Assembly: GCF_000966285.1 (NCBI RefSeq)
Contig: NZ_KQ031391.1
Span: 1,698,640-1,762,639 of the forward strand
DNA: 64,000 nucleotides
DNA from: Pseudofrankia sp. DC12
Lineage (GTDB): Bacteria; Actinomycetota; Actinomycetes; Frankiales; Frankiaceae
Direction of reading: 5' to 3'
Shown here: one piece after another, positions 29,101 through 37,830 of the stretch
Layout of the letters: each line of letters starts with the position of its first letter
How positions within the stretch are numbered: position 1 is the stretch's first letter
Notes under the pieces: generated by a model
What the model was told of the DNA's origin: nothing
Databases searched by the model: none
The model's input: the letters and a program-made list of their open reading frames with translations, nothing else
Made by a program: the position numbers and the translations under genes

Positions 29101-30705
29101 CGCGTCCCGGCGGGCGCTGACGTCGATCGCGACGAAGACGGCGCCCAGGGGCGCGCCACTGGTCCCGGGCACCGGGTACCAGCTCGCCTGCCAGGTCTGG
29201 GTCGGGCCACCCGCTCCGGTCGCGACGCTCATCTCGAGATCACCGACGGGCTCACCCGTGCGCAGCGCCCGCCCGAGCAAGTTGGCCAGCTCGTGGCCGA
29301 TCTCGCCGAGCAGCTCGGGAGCGGTGCGCCCGATGTGCTCCGCGACGGTCCGGCCGTTCAGCCGGGCCAGCACCTCGTTGACCCGGACGTACCGGCCGGC
29401 GGCGTCGTGGAACGCCAGCGCGATCGGCGCCCGGGTGAACAGCGTCTCGGCGACGGCGGCCGACGTCGGCAGCGCCCCGCCGGCCCCGGTCGCACCGCCG
29501 GGCGCCGCACCGGCCGCGGCGGGCGCCGGCTGCCCGCCGAGAACGGCCAACGGGTTCGCGGCGCTGGACGGCGCAGCGGGCGGGGCCGGAGGCGGGGGCG
29601 GCGCGGAGACCGGTGCGGGGGGCGGGGGCGGACCGCCGAACGGTGGCGCCTCGCCCGGCGGATAGCTCGGTGGCTGGGGTGGCGGCGTGGTCGCGAGCCC
29701 GGGCGCACCGGAGCGGGCCTGCTCGGAGCCCGGCTGCCGGCCCGACGGGTCGCCCACCGGCACGGAGCCGGTGGGCCGCGCGCCGGGGCCATAGGGGCTC
29801 TGGCCGTATGCCTGCCGGGTGGCACCGAGCCCAGGGACGACCGGTGCCGCGCCGTAGCCGGCGCTGCCCACGGAGGGCGCGCCGCCGCCGCTGCCGGATC
29901 CGCCCGGACCTGGCCCACCGGCGCTCGGTGCCCCGACGCTGGAACCGCCGACGCTCGGCCCGCCGACGCTCGGCCCGCCGACCTCGAATCCGCCATAGCC
30001 AGGGCCGTAGCTGCCGGCCGCCTCGGCGCCGCGGTCGTAGCCGCTCTGTTCGTAGCCGGCGTACCCGCCGTTCGGGCCGCCCGCCGCGTAGCCGCCATAG
30101 CCGTCACCCTGGCCCTGGCTCTGGCCCTGGCTCTGGCCCTGGCCCTGGCCGCCGTAGCCGTCAGCTTGGCCCTGGCCGCCGTACGGCGGTCGGTCGTAGC
30201 CCCCGTAGCCGCTGTCCCGGTAGGCGCCGTTGCCGTACCCGCCGTCGCCGTAGGCGCCGTTGGCATACGTCGCGTCGCTATAGGTGGTGGCCCCGGGGCC
30301 GTAGGTGTCGTCGCCGGCTGCGGCGGAGCCCTCACCGTGCGCGCCGTTGCTCAGGACGCCGCCGTGCGAGCCGTTCGCCGGGTCGTAGCCGCGCGGCCCA
30401 CCCGCGTCCGGGTAGGGCGAACCGCCCGGCGGCTGGGCGAGGCCGACCGGATGGCCCGGCTCGGTCCGAGCCGTCGCGCTCGGCGGCCAGACGGCGGACG
30501 CGCTCCAGTCCTGGCCGCCGCTCCAGTTGCGGTCGTCCCAGTCGTGGCCACCGGCCGGTGGCGCGGGCGGCCAGGGCGCGGCGCCAGGCCGGTTGTCGTT
30601 GTCCTCCGGCACGCCGTATCCCTGGTCCGGGTAGGGCGAGGCGTACCCACCGGTCTGACCGGCGGGCGGGCGGCCGGACGGCTCGGCGGCAGAGGACGGC
30701 GTCAT
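26158..30705 (-). CDS. multi-sensor PP2C-type (SpoIIE/RsbU-like) phosphatase with kinase-like ATPase domain
   Basis: Large cytoplasmic regulator of 1515 residues in the style of partner-switching control of sigma factors. Order of domains: disordered Gly/Tyr/Pro/Gln-rich region (1-410), PAS (about 415-540), PAS (548-657), GAF (675-845), GAF-like (867-1088), SpoIIE phosphatase (1098-1338) and a HATPase_c anti-sigma-kinase-like domain (1385-1511) with SELVGNAVAHG. In the phosphatase domain the usual metal-binding Asp of the IGDVxGHG motif is Asn (AIGNIAGGD), whereas the C-terminal FTDGL is kept; activity may be impaired. I use the ATG at 30705; a frame to 31044 lacks support. Signals sensed are unknown. 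Confidence 0.88.
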   Translation of the reverse strand: MTPSSAAEPSGRPPAGQTGGYASPYPDQGYGVPEDNDNRPGAAPWPPAPPAGGHDWDDRNWSGGQDWSASAVWPPSATARTEPGHPVGLAQPPGGSPYPDAGGPRGYDPANGSHGGVLSNGAHGEGSAAAGDDTYGPGATTYSDATYANGAYGDGGYGNGAYRDSGYGGYDRPPYGGQGQADGYGGQGQGQSQGQSQGQGDGYGGYAAGGPNGGYAGYEQSGYDRGAEAAGSYGPGYGGFEVGGPSVGGPSVGGSSVGAPSAGGPGPGGSGSGGGAPSVGSAGYGAAPVVPGLGATRQAYGQSPYGPGARPTGSVPVGDPSGRQPGSEQARSGAPGLATTPPPQPPSYPPGEAPPFGGPPPPPAPVSAPPPPPAPPAAPSSAANPLAVLGGQPAPAAAGAAPGGATGAGGALPTSAAVAETLFTRAPIALAFHDAAGRYVRVNEVLARLNGRTVAEHIGRTAPELLGEIGHELANLLGRALRTGEPVGDLEMSVATGAGGPTQTWQASWYPVPGTSGAPLGAVFVAIDVSARRDAEQDAARERERTRMLAEATGADVLRAGPDGTLDADLPRWRTFTGQRRAQSDGFGWLDAVHPADRDTVRRAWQAALDHGESFEAEFRVLGADGAERVVTARALTGAAGGEWVGALTDITDLRAAEAAAEAAAGRVRAATDRVEQIQRVTSALARAVTSEDVVSVVMEAGRVLGAAGRGVALIDDARETLVFRALAGYSAEHTARWSRIGLGAVHPAAEVVRGRRPLFLTSRDELTARWPVPDLVAAVNAAEDRSWALLPLATGDTPVGVLLFGFPTPRDFILDERGYLELLADQCALAFERAALFESALAQAAAGRVAQENTAAARAAADRSARRLGVLAAVSTALATGAGPAPASTPDRALRALTEAAVGELADACVVYLLADPAAEHSAADGSGPEATGPAGGEDSAPTAPAPQLVRVAATAPTGAAALPRPRPLRWPAASAVGRALATGQPQLAVLRDATGSAPAGPAGDAPGSERVLPSVQTLAAPATDEVRWARRAGATTIAAAPVLRGGRSVGVVALAALGDRQPLAEADLPLVAELAARAADAVDRAELAAAAAPAALAASRRAAARSLTPAGLAVVARHRPGEGGVSWDWFDVIDLGAGRAALAIGNIAGGDAAAAVMDALRASVRACARLDLPPHEVITLLDGVLGDLAAEGRRADLAGHVDLAGHVDLAAGSAVVAGPGEADLPVRLATCIYAVVETDSGRVTLASAGHPPPLVVAPDGLVSRLYMEVGPALGSRRDDVKEYVVRLGPDWLLALFTDGLVAADGRELDTGVSQLAGALARPGVPLSELADEAFALLGPAAGASEAAVSGPAVQAAGGAAEDPLTVDAALLVARLPAAPPPGATVEIPVDGGAADLATARAAARAALADWALPADALETTVLVLSELVGNAVAHGRAPVDARVRRLADRVVVEVADGGGRLPRRRHAGVDEEAGRGLDLVATLADRWGARPSADGKVVWAEIGPAAFLPGQPG

Positions 30706-30979
30706 GGGTCCCAATTGTCGACGGTGGGAACATGTTGTGTGGAACCGGGCCGAACCCTGCTGTCTGGCGACGTTCGACTTGAGGCTTCCAGAGCAGCCCG
30801 GACAGACCTGGCAGCGGTTCCACACCGCCACGAGGCGCATCCGGGACACCGGTCCGCGCCGGTCCGCGGCACGATTCTCACCGAGTGGGACATTACGACG
30901 GCGGGTAGCGACCCGTTCGCCGGGGCAACCGGCGGCAGGTGTGACGCAACCGACGGCGGCCGGGTAGCCGCGTGGCGGG

Positions 30980-33709
30980 TCAGGAGATCGGGTCGACGGC
31001 CCGGACCGGAGCGGTCCAGTAGCGACGGGGCCCGGCATCGGCACGCCGCGGCGGCGGCCCGACGACGACCTCGGCGGAGAGCACCGTCACCCCGCGCACC
31101 GACACGATCACCGGGTCGAGCATCAGCCGGGCCACGTCGGGCAGATCGTCCGCCAGCCGCGCCAGCCGCAGGATCAGCTCCCGCAGCGCGGCCACATCCA
31201 CCGGCTCGGAGCCGCGGTAGCCGGACAGCAGCGGCGCTGCTCGCACCGACGAGACCAGCCGCTCCGCGTCCACGTCCGTGAGAGGCAGGATGTGGTAGGC
31301 CCGGTCGCCGAGCAGGTCGGTCGTCGGCCCGGCCAGCCCGAACGACACCAGCGGGCCGTACCGGGGGTGCTCCTCCGAGCCGAGCACGACGGGCACCCCG
31401 GTGGCCACCTGCCGCTGCACCACCAGCGGCGCGTCCGGCCCGACCCGGTCGCGCAGCGAGGCCCAGGCGGCCCGCACCGCCGCCTCGTCGAGCAGCCCGA
31501 GCCGTTGCCCGCCCAGCTCGGGGCGGTGCCGGTACGGCCGGGACCGGGCCTTGAGCACCGCCGGCCAGCCGAGCCGGCGCGCCGCCTCGACCGCGGCGTC
31601 CGCACTGTCCACCCTGATCATCGGCTCGACCTCGACGCCGTAGCAGGCCAGCAGCGCCGCGCCGGCCTCGTCGTCGAGCGGCCCGGACCGGCCGGCGACC
31701 AGGGTCCGGGCCGTGTCGAGGTCCACCGCCAGCGCCGGCACCGTCCCCAGCGGACGGGACCGCCAGCGGGCGTAGGAGACCACCTCCCGCAGCGCGGCCA
31801 CCGCGCCCTCGGGTGAGGGGTAGGCCGGTACCGCGCCGAGCTCCGGGATCCGGGTCCCGCCGAGGACGCCCGCGAGGACCGGGATGTCCAGGGTCGCCGC
31901 GGCGGAGGCGACGGCGGCGGCGAGCGGGGCGACCGGCTGCGGCGGCAGCGGGGCGACGGTGACCATCAGCGCGTCCGACGTCGGCGCCGCGGCCAGCATG
32001 GCCGCCGCGAACGGCTCCGGCGCGCTGCCGAGCTTCAGCAGCACGGACTCGACGGTGAGCCCGGCGGCCTCGGCCGCCTCGACGGTGAGCCGCACCAGCG
32101 CACGCGAGTCGCCGATGACCGTCAGCCGCCGGCCGCGCGGCAACGGCTGGCTGGCGAGCAGCTGCGCGACGTCGAAGCCGGCCGGCACCCGGTCCACGGA
32201 GATCACGCCGGCCTGCCGCAGCAGCGCCGTGTCCAGCTCGGAACGCCCAGCCCGCACGACCACCACCGGGGTGCCGCGGCCGACCCGGCGGGCCAGCCGG
32301 GCGAACTTGCGCGGGTTGCCGAACGTCTCCAGGTGCAGCAGCGCGACCTCGGTCGCCGGGTCGTCCTCCCAGTACTGCAGCATGTCGTTGCCCGAGATGT
32401 CGGCCCGGTCGCCGGCCGAGACGAAGACCGACATGCCGAGGCCACGGGTCTCGGCCGCCGTCAGCATCGCGGTCCCCAGCGGCCCGGACTGCGAGTAGCA
32501 CCCGATCCGTCCGGGTGGCGGCATCTGGCCCGCCAGCGAGGCGTTCAGGCCCACCGCAGGGTTCTGGATGCCGAGGCTCGCCGGCCCGACCACGCGCATC
32601 CCGGCGGCACGCGCGGCGGCGGCCAGCGTGGCCTCGGCCGGCTCGTCACGCAGGTCGGTGATCACGACGAGACCGCGCACGCCGTGGCGCCCGCAGGCCT
32701 CGACGACCTCCGTGGTCTCGGCGGGCGGCACGCACAGCACCGCGAGGTCCACCGGGCCGTCGATGTCCTCGACGCGCGCGAACGCCCGGACCGACGACAC
32801 CGCGCCCGGGTCGGCCGCGGCGGCCGGGTTCACCGGGTAGACCGGGCCGGCGAACCCGCCGTCCAGCAGGTTGCGCAGCACCGCGTTGCCGGTGGCGCCG
32901 GGCCGCCGCGACGCGCCAAGGACCGCCACCGCCCGGGGCCGCAGCAGCCGGCCGATCGACGCGGCCTCGGCCCGGTGCTCGCGGGACCGCATGACGTCGA
33001 CGGACGTCTCCGTCGGCTCTATGTCGAAGGACAGCCGGACCGCGCCGGAGTCCCACTGCCGGGCGACCTTGTAGCCGGCGTCCAGGAACACCCTGATCAT
33101 GTTCTGGTTCTCGGCCAGCACGTCCGCGTCGAACCGGCGGATCCCCCGCTCCCAGGCCGCCGCCGCCAAGTGCTCGAGCAGCACCGAGCCGACGCCACGG
33201 CCCTGCTGCGCGTCCTCGACGAGGAAGGCGACCTCGGCCGCCGACGCCGGGCGCACCAACGCCGCGCCGTCAGGGCCAGACCGCGCGGCCGGCAGCGCTG
33301 ATCCCCCCGGCGGCGCCGGGGGGTCGTCCAGCGGCAAAGCCGCCGAGCCGGCCGGCCGCACTGCCGCGTCGCCGTCCTGCGGCGAGGCCGCGGTGCCCTC
33401 CTGCGACGAGGCCGCGGTGCCCTCCCAGTGCGCGAGCGCGACCATGTCCTCGCCGATGAGGGCGATCAGCGCGCCGCGCACCGACTGGTCGACGACGGTG
33501 AACCGCCGGACGTCCGCCGCGGACAGGCCGCGGCGCACTCCGAAGAACCGCAGGTAGATCGAGCGTTCCGACAGCCGGTCCCAGAAGTCCAGCAGCCGGG
33601 GCCCGTCACTCGCCAGGATCGGCCGGATGTGCGCCGTGCCGCCGTCAGAGAGGATCACGTCGGCTTCCCAGCCGGCCGGGTACCCCATGCCGGTCAGCGG
33701 TCGCGCCAC
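30980..33709 (-). CDS. GNAT acyltransferase fused to NDP-forming acyl-CoA synthetase (Pat-like)
   Basis: Predicted protein lysine acyltransferase of 909 residues. An N-terminal GNAT domain (about 1-225) carries the acetyl-CoA loop QQGRGVGSVLLEHL and is interrupted by a low-complexity insert (about 98-150) encoded partly by a 24-bp tandem repeat. The CoA-binding domain follows with AVLGASRRPGATGNAVLRNL, then the ligase and ATP-grasp regions. Domain order is the reverse of Salmonella Pat, where GNAT is C-terminal. It overlaps the acuC stop by 16 bases if the GTG at 33709 is used; an ATG at 33688 would leave a short gap. With acuC and the nearby acetoacetyl-CoA synthetase it suggests control of an acyl-CoA synthetase by reversible acylation. 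Confidence 0.87.
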   Translation of the reverse strand: MARPLTGMGYPAGWEADVILSDGGTAHIRPILASDGPRLLDFWDRLSERSIYLRFFGVRRGLSAADVRRFTVVDQSVRGALIALIGEDMVALAHWEGTAASSQEGTAASPQDGDAAVRPAGSAALPLDDPPAPPGGSALPAARSGPDGAALVRPASAAEVAFLVEDAQQGRGVGSVLLEHLAAAAWERGIRRFDADVLAENQNMIRVFLDAGYKVARQWDSGAVRLSFDIEPTETSVDVMRSREHRAEAASIGRLLRPRAVAVLGASRRPGATGNAVLRNLLDGGFAGPVYPVNPAAAADPGAVSSVRAFARVEDIDGPVDLAVLCVPPAETTEVVEACGRHGVRGLVVITDLRDEPAEATLAAAARAAGMRVVGPASLGIQNPAVGLNASLAGQMPPPGRIGCYSQSGPLGTAMLTAAETRGLGMSVFVSAGDRADISGNDMLQYWEDDPATEVALLHLETFGNPRKFARLARRVGRGTPVVVVRAGRSELDTALLRQAGVISVDRVPAGFDVAQLLASQPLPRGRRLTVIGDSRALVRLTVEAAEAAGLTVESVLLKLGSAPEPFAAAMLAAAPTSDALMVTVAPLPPQPVAPLAAAVASAAATLDIPVLAGVLGGTRIPELGAVPAYPSPEGAVAALREVVSYARWRSRPLGTVPALAVDLDTARTLVAGRSGPLDDEAGAALLACYGVEVEPMIRVDSADAAVEAARRLGWPAVLKARSRPYRHRPELGGQRLGLLDEAAVRAAWASLRDRVGPDAPLVVQRQVATGVPVVLGSEEHPRYGPLVSFGLAGPTTDLLGDRAYHILPLTDVDAERLVSSVRAAPLLSGYRGSEPVDVAALRELILRLARLADDLPDVARLMLDPVIVSVRGVTVLSAEVVVGPPPRRADAGPRRYWTAPVRAVDPIS

Positions 33710-34998
33710 GGGTCGAGCCCGTGCAGCGGAAGGATCTCACGCCTCGTCTCGGCGACCGCGCGGTCCAGCGGGTCGTCCGGGTCGCCCTCGCCGGCGTCCC
33801 ACCCACGGTAGGTCACGGGACCGCCGCCGTCACCGAACGCGGTCGGCATCGCGGCTATCGCCGCGTCGTCCCGCGCCGGCCCCCGCCCGGTGGCGACGCC
33901 GACCCGGCCGGGCGCGGCCTCGCGCCACTCGGTCGGAAGCGGGCGGTCCACCGGCAGCGGCGCGTGCGCCGCGATCGCGAGCAGGTGCGTCCAGGCCCGC
34001 GGGACGACCGTCTCCAGCGCGTACCCGCCGCCGCCGCAGGCGACCCAGCGGCCACCCGCGACCTCGTGGGCCAGCTCGTGCAGGGCGTCGTAGGAGGCCC
34101 GCTGGCCGTCGACCGTCAGCCGCAGGTCGGCCAGCGGGTCCAGGGCGTGGGTGTCACAGCCGTGCTGGGTGACCAGCACGTCCGGCCGGAACTGGCGCAG
34201 CAGCACCGGCACGACGCCGGAGAACGCGCGCAGCCAGCCGGCGTCGCCGGTGCCCGGCGGCAGCGCGACGTTCACGGCCGTGCCCTCGGCGTCGCCCGCC
34301 CCGCTCTCCGCCGGGAAGCCGGTCCCGGGGAAGAGGGTGCGGCCCGACTGGTGCAGCGAGATCGTCAGCACACGCGGGTCGTCGTAGAACGCGTTCTGGA
34401 CCCCGTCGCCGTGGTGGACGTCCACGTCGACGTAAGCGACCCGGCTGGCGCCGTTCGCCAGCAGCCAGGCGATCGCGACGGCCGGATCGTTGTAGACGCA
34501 GAAGCCGCTCGCGCCGGCCCGCATCGCGTGGTGCAGCCCGCCGGCGATCGTCACCGCATGCCGGTGGGTGCCCGACCAGACCGCCCTGGCCGCCGTCAGG
34601 GTCGCGCCGGTCGCCGAAGCGGCTGCCTCGTGCATGCCGCGGAACACCGGGTTGTCCGAGGTGCCGAGCGCAAACATCGCGGCCAGCCGCGGGTTGCCGC
34701 CTCCGGGGGCGCCGACGTGCCGGACGGCGGCGACGTAGGCCGGGTCGTGGACCAGCTCGATCAGCTGGTCGGTCGCGAGCGACCCCGCGGCCCTGGTCAG
34801 GCCGGGGGTGGCGAGCACCCCGGCCCGCGCCGCCAGCTCCATGGTCAGCGCGAGGCGGACCGGGTGCATCGGGTGGTGCGGGCCGAAGTCGTACCCGAGC
34901 AGGTCGTCGTCCCAGACCACCAGCGTGTCCCGGCCGGCCTCCGCCGGCTCCTGGCCGGGCCCCGCCGGTGCGCCGGACTCGCGGCCGCTCGCGTCCAT
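33694..34998 (-). CDS. acuC: AcuC-like zinc-dependent lysine deacetylase
   Basis: Class I histone-deacetylase-fold enzyme of 434 residues that removes acyl groups from protein lysines. Visible are the catalytic tandem histidines GLHHA (156-157), the zinc ligands in VDVDVHHGDG (Asp193, His195), the third zinc aspartate in GCDTHALDPL and the Gly-rich GGGGYALE loop. In Bacillus, AcuC deacetylates acetyl-CoA synthetase acetylated by AcuA. Here it is directly upstream of, and overlapping, the acyltransferase gene and divergent from acetoacetyl-CoA synthetase. The ATG at 34998 is used; the first 25 residues look disordered. Confidence 0.92.
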   Translation of the reverse strand: MDASGRESGAPAGPGQEPAEAGRDTLVVWDDDLLGYDFGPHHPMHPVRLALTMELAARAGVLATPGLTRAAGSLATDQLIELVHDPAYVAAVRHVGAPGGGNPRLAAMFALGTSDNPVFRGMHEAAASATGATLTAARAVWSGTHRHAVTIAGGLHHAMRAGASGFCVYNDPAVAIAWLLANGASRVAYVDVDVHHGDGVQNAFYDDPRVLTISLHQSGRTLFPGTGFPAESGAGDAEGTAVNVALPPGTGDAGWLRAFSGVVPVLLRQFRPDVLVTQHGCDTHALDPLADLRLTVDGQRASYDALHELAHEVAGGRWVACGGGGYALETVVPRAWTHLLAIAAHAPLPVDRPLPTEWREAAPGRVGVATGRGPARDDAAIAAMPTAFGDGGGPVTYRGWDAGEGDPDDPLDRAVAETRREILPLHGLDPWRDR

Positions 34999-35239
34999 AC
35001 CGCGACGGTAGCCGTCCTGGGCCTGGGATGGAGCCCCACGTCCACCGGTCCCCGCGCCGCCCGGCGGTGACGGAGCCCGTCCGTTCCGTCCGGAAGCCGG
35101 GCCCAGCCATTGCGCGGGGTTTCCAGACGGATACGGCCCGTTTGAGCGTGGCGGCCGGACAAGACCGCGAGATTACTTTCCGCCTGGTGTGTGGTGGCAG
35201 GCGATGGAAAGCCGGCTCCCAGTCACTAGGGTCGGTCGC

Positions 35240-37258
35240 GTGGCGGGCAACCAGTACACGCAGACCCCCGGCGGCGCGGACGGCTCCGGTGGGGGGGTCC
35301 GCGAGGGAACATTGCTCTGGGAGCCCTCGCCGGAACGGGTCCGCGACGCCGGCGTGACGCACTACCGGGAGTTCATCGCCGCCGAGTACGGAACACGGTT
35401 CGCCGACGAGCACGAGCTGTGGCGCTGGTCGGCCACCGAGCTGGGCCCGTTCTGGGAGTCGATCTGGAGCTTCTGCGGCCTGCGGGGCGAGCGCGGCGAC
35501 GGCCCGGCGCTGGCCAGTGCCGGGATGCCCGGCGCCACCTGGTTCCCCGGCGCCAAGGTCAACTACGCCGAGAACGCGCTCAGCCGCCGCGGGCCCGAAC
35601 CAGCTGTGATCGCGATCCGGGAGGACGCGGCCACGGTCGTGCTGTCCTGGGACGAGATGCGGCGCCAGGTGGCCCGGTGCGCCGCCGGGCTGCGCCGGCT
35701 GGGCGTTCACCGTGGCGACCGGGTCGCGGCGGTGCTGCCGAACTGCGCGCACGCGGTGATCGCGATGCTGGCCACGGCCAGCATCGGCGCCGTCTGGTCG
35801 AGCTGCTCGCCGGATTTCGGCCCGTCCGGGCTCGCCGACCGGTTCAGCCAGATCGCCCCGAAAGTACTGATCGTCGTCGACGGCTACACCTACAACGGCA
35901 CGCCGCACGACATCCTGCACAACATCGGCGAGCTCGTGCAGTCGCTGCCGGATCTGGCCGCCACCGTCGTCGTGCCCTATGTCGCGGCCGACGTGGTCGA
36001 GCGGGCGCTCCGGATGCGGCTGCCCGGGATGACCTGGTGGGACGAGCTCGTGATCGGCCTGGCCGAGACGCCGACATTCGAGCCGATGCCGTTCGCGGCG
36101 CCACTGTGGATTCTCTACTCGTCCGGCACCACCGGCCTTCCGAAGCCCATCGTGCACAGTCACGGCGGAATCCTGCTGGAACACCTCAAATCCCTGGCGC
36201 TGCACCTTGATCTGGGCCCGGACGACCGATTCTGCTGGTTCACGACGACCGGCTGGATGATGTGGAACTTCCTCATCTCCGGCATGCTCGTCGGCTCGAC
36301 GATCGTCCTCTACGACGGCAGCCCGACGTTCCCGGACAACTCCACCCTGTGGCGCCTGGTCGAGGCCCTGGAGCTGACCTGCCTGGGGGTGTCGGCCGCG
36401 TTCATCCACGACTGCCTGGGCAAGGGCCTGGCTCCCTGCGTCGTGTCCGACATGTCGACGCTGCGGACCGTCGGCTCCACCGGCTCGCCGCTGTCGACCG
36501 ACGGCTACGCGTGGGTGTACGACTCGGTGAAGCCGGACGTGCTGCTGACCTCGATCAGCGGCGGCACCGACGTGTGCGGGCCGCTGGCCGCTGCGCTGCC
36601 GACCACCCCCGTCCGCGCGGGCGAGATGGGCGGACGGGCGCTGGGCTGCGCCGTCGACGTGTTCGACGAGGCGGGCAAGCCACTGGTCGACGAGGTCGGC
36701 GAGCTGGTCGTGACGGCGCCGATGCCGTCGATGCCGCTGCTGTTCTGGGGCGACCGGGACGGCTCCCGGCTACGGGAGAGCTACTACTCCACGTACCCCG
36801 GGGTGTGGCGGCACGGCGACTTCGCCCGGCTGACCCCGTCCGGTGGCGTGGTGGTCGAGGGCCGTTCGGACGCGACCCTCAACCGGGGCGGCATCCGGCT
36901 TGGCACCGCCGAGCTCTACCGGGTGGTCGAACGGTCCGACGGCGTGCGGGACAGCCTGGTCGCCGACACCTCGGCCGGGCCGCGCCAGAGCGGCCAACTG
37001 CTGCTGTTCGTCGTGATGAAGAAGCGCGGCACGCTTACCGAGCAACGGGCCGCCGCGCTCAAGGCCGAGATCCGCGCCGAGCTCTCACCGCGGCACGTGC
37101 CCGACCGCATCATCGAGATCCTCGACGTCCCCCGCACCCTGACCGGCAAGAAGCTGGAGGTCCCGGTCAAGCGCCTCCTCGCCGGCGTCCCCCTCGACCG
37201 CGCCGTCAGCCTCGCCGCCGTCGCCAACCCCGAGGCCCTCGCGCCGTTCATCCGCTAG
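35240..37258 (+). CDS. acetoacetate-CoA ligase (acetoacetyl-CoA synthetase)
   Basis: ANL-superfamily enzyme that activates acetoacetate to acetoacetyl-CoA with ATP. The 672-residue protein has LLWEPSPERV near its start, GATWFPGAKVNYAEN, the P-loop-like YSSGTTGLPKPIVHSHGG, WFTTTGWMMWN, ISGGTDVCG and the C-terminal catalytic lysine region TLTGKKLEVPVKRLL, all typical of the acetoacetyl-CoA synthetase subgroup. The lysine in TGKK is the position acylated in related enzymes by Pat-type transferases, which fits the divergent acyltransferase and deacetylase genes. I prefer the GTG at 35240, where family similarity begins; a GTG at 35189 adds 17 residues. Confidence 0.92.
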   Translation: MAGNQYTQTPGGADGSGGGVREGTLLWEPSPERVRDAGVTHYREFIAAEYGTRFADEHELWRWSATELGPFWESIWSFCGLRGERGDGPALASAGMPGATWFPGAKVNYAENALSRRGPEPAVIAIREDAATVVLSWDEMRRQVARCAAGLRRLGVHRGDRVAAVLPNCAHAVIAMLATASIGAVWSSCSPDFGPSGLADRFSQIAPKVLIVVDGYTYNGTPHDILHNIGELVQSLPDLAATVVVPYVAADVVERALRMRLPGMTWWDELVIGLAETPTFEPMPFAAPLWILYSSGTTGLPKPIVHSHGGILLEHLKSLALHLDLGPDDRFCWFTTTGWMMWNFLISGMLVGSTIVLYDGSPTFPDNSTLWRLVEALELTCLGVSAAFIHDCLGKGLAPCVVSDMSTLRTVGSTGSPLSTDGYAWVYDSVKPDVLLTSISGGTDVCGPLAAALPTTPVRAGEMGGRALGCAVDVFDEAGKPLVDEVGELVVTAPMPSMPLLFWGDRDGSRLRESYYSTYPGVWRHGDFARLTPSGGVVVEGRSDATLNRGGIRLGTAELYRVVERSDGVRDSLVADTSAGPRQSGQLLLFVVMKKRGTLTEQRAAALKAEIRAELSPRHVPDRIIEILDVPRTLTGKKLEVPVKRLLAGVPLDRAVSLAAVANPEALAPFIR

Positions 37259-37786
37259 AGCGGTCTCGGCGGTTCCCGCGCACCTCAGCCCGTCCGCAAC
37301 GTGCAGCGGCAGGCGACCGTGCGGGCGCGCAGGCGCGCCTCCGCGGAGGCATCCCCACGAGCGCAGCGACGTGGGGGTGCCGCAGCGGAGGTCGCCGGAG
37401 CGCCCGTGAGCGGAGGAGGACGTGGCGCGGAGGTCCCTTGCGAGCGCAGCGAGCAAGGGGCCGTAGCGCCGCGCCCGGACGGAGCGAACCAGAAATACAG
37501 CAGCCCCGACAGCCCATGATCGCCGTTTTGGCCCTCTGGTGGATCCTGCTGGCCAATTACACGCAGCTACGACTCGGCCGGGACTGGCCGCCGATCAGGG
37601 GGCGAGCGGTCGTTCCGGCGTCCGTTATGTGGCGTATGTCTGGGCACCTCTTCTAGATCACCCGAGGCTTTCCCGAATTAGCCAGCAGGGTCCTGGTGGT
37701 CGTACCTGGAGATGTTTCGCAACCACCGGAGGGCCGAAACGGCGATCATGGCGACGGCCACTGGGTGGAGGCTCCGCATACGAAGA
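37259..37786. other. intergenic region between acetoacetyl-CoA synthetase and sigma-factor genes
   Basis: About 530 bp without a gene, between two convergent 3' ends. From 37300 to 37500 it is crowded with short palindromic GC elements (for example GCGAGCGCAGCGAGC near 37440), suggesting overlapping terminators or decayed repeats. I cannot assign a single clean structure. Confidence 0.45.
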
Positions 37787-37816
37787 AGGCCCGCCCCCTT
37801 TGTTGGGGACGGGCCT
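37787..37816 (-). terminator. terminator of sigma-factor gene
   Basis: A 12-bp stem, 37787-37798 with 37805-37816, with one G-U pair in the minus-strand transcript and a six-base loop, 15 bp after the sigma-factor stop; followed in the transcript by UCUUCG. Confidence 0.78.
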
Positions 37817-37830
37817 CCGACTAACACTTG

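Noticed and set aside
30100-30170. Short tandem repeats resembling a repeat array
   Set aside because: They encode the Gly/Gln/Ser low-complexity region of the phosphatase; there are no unique spacers, so no CRISPR.
27940-31281. 1113-codon open frame on the plus strand opposite the phosphatase
   Set aside because: It is antisense to a domain-rich gene; its product is Arg/Gly/Pro-rich without domains and arises from the GC-biased codons of the real gene.
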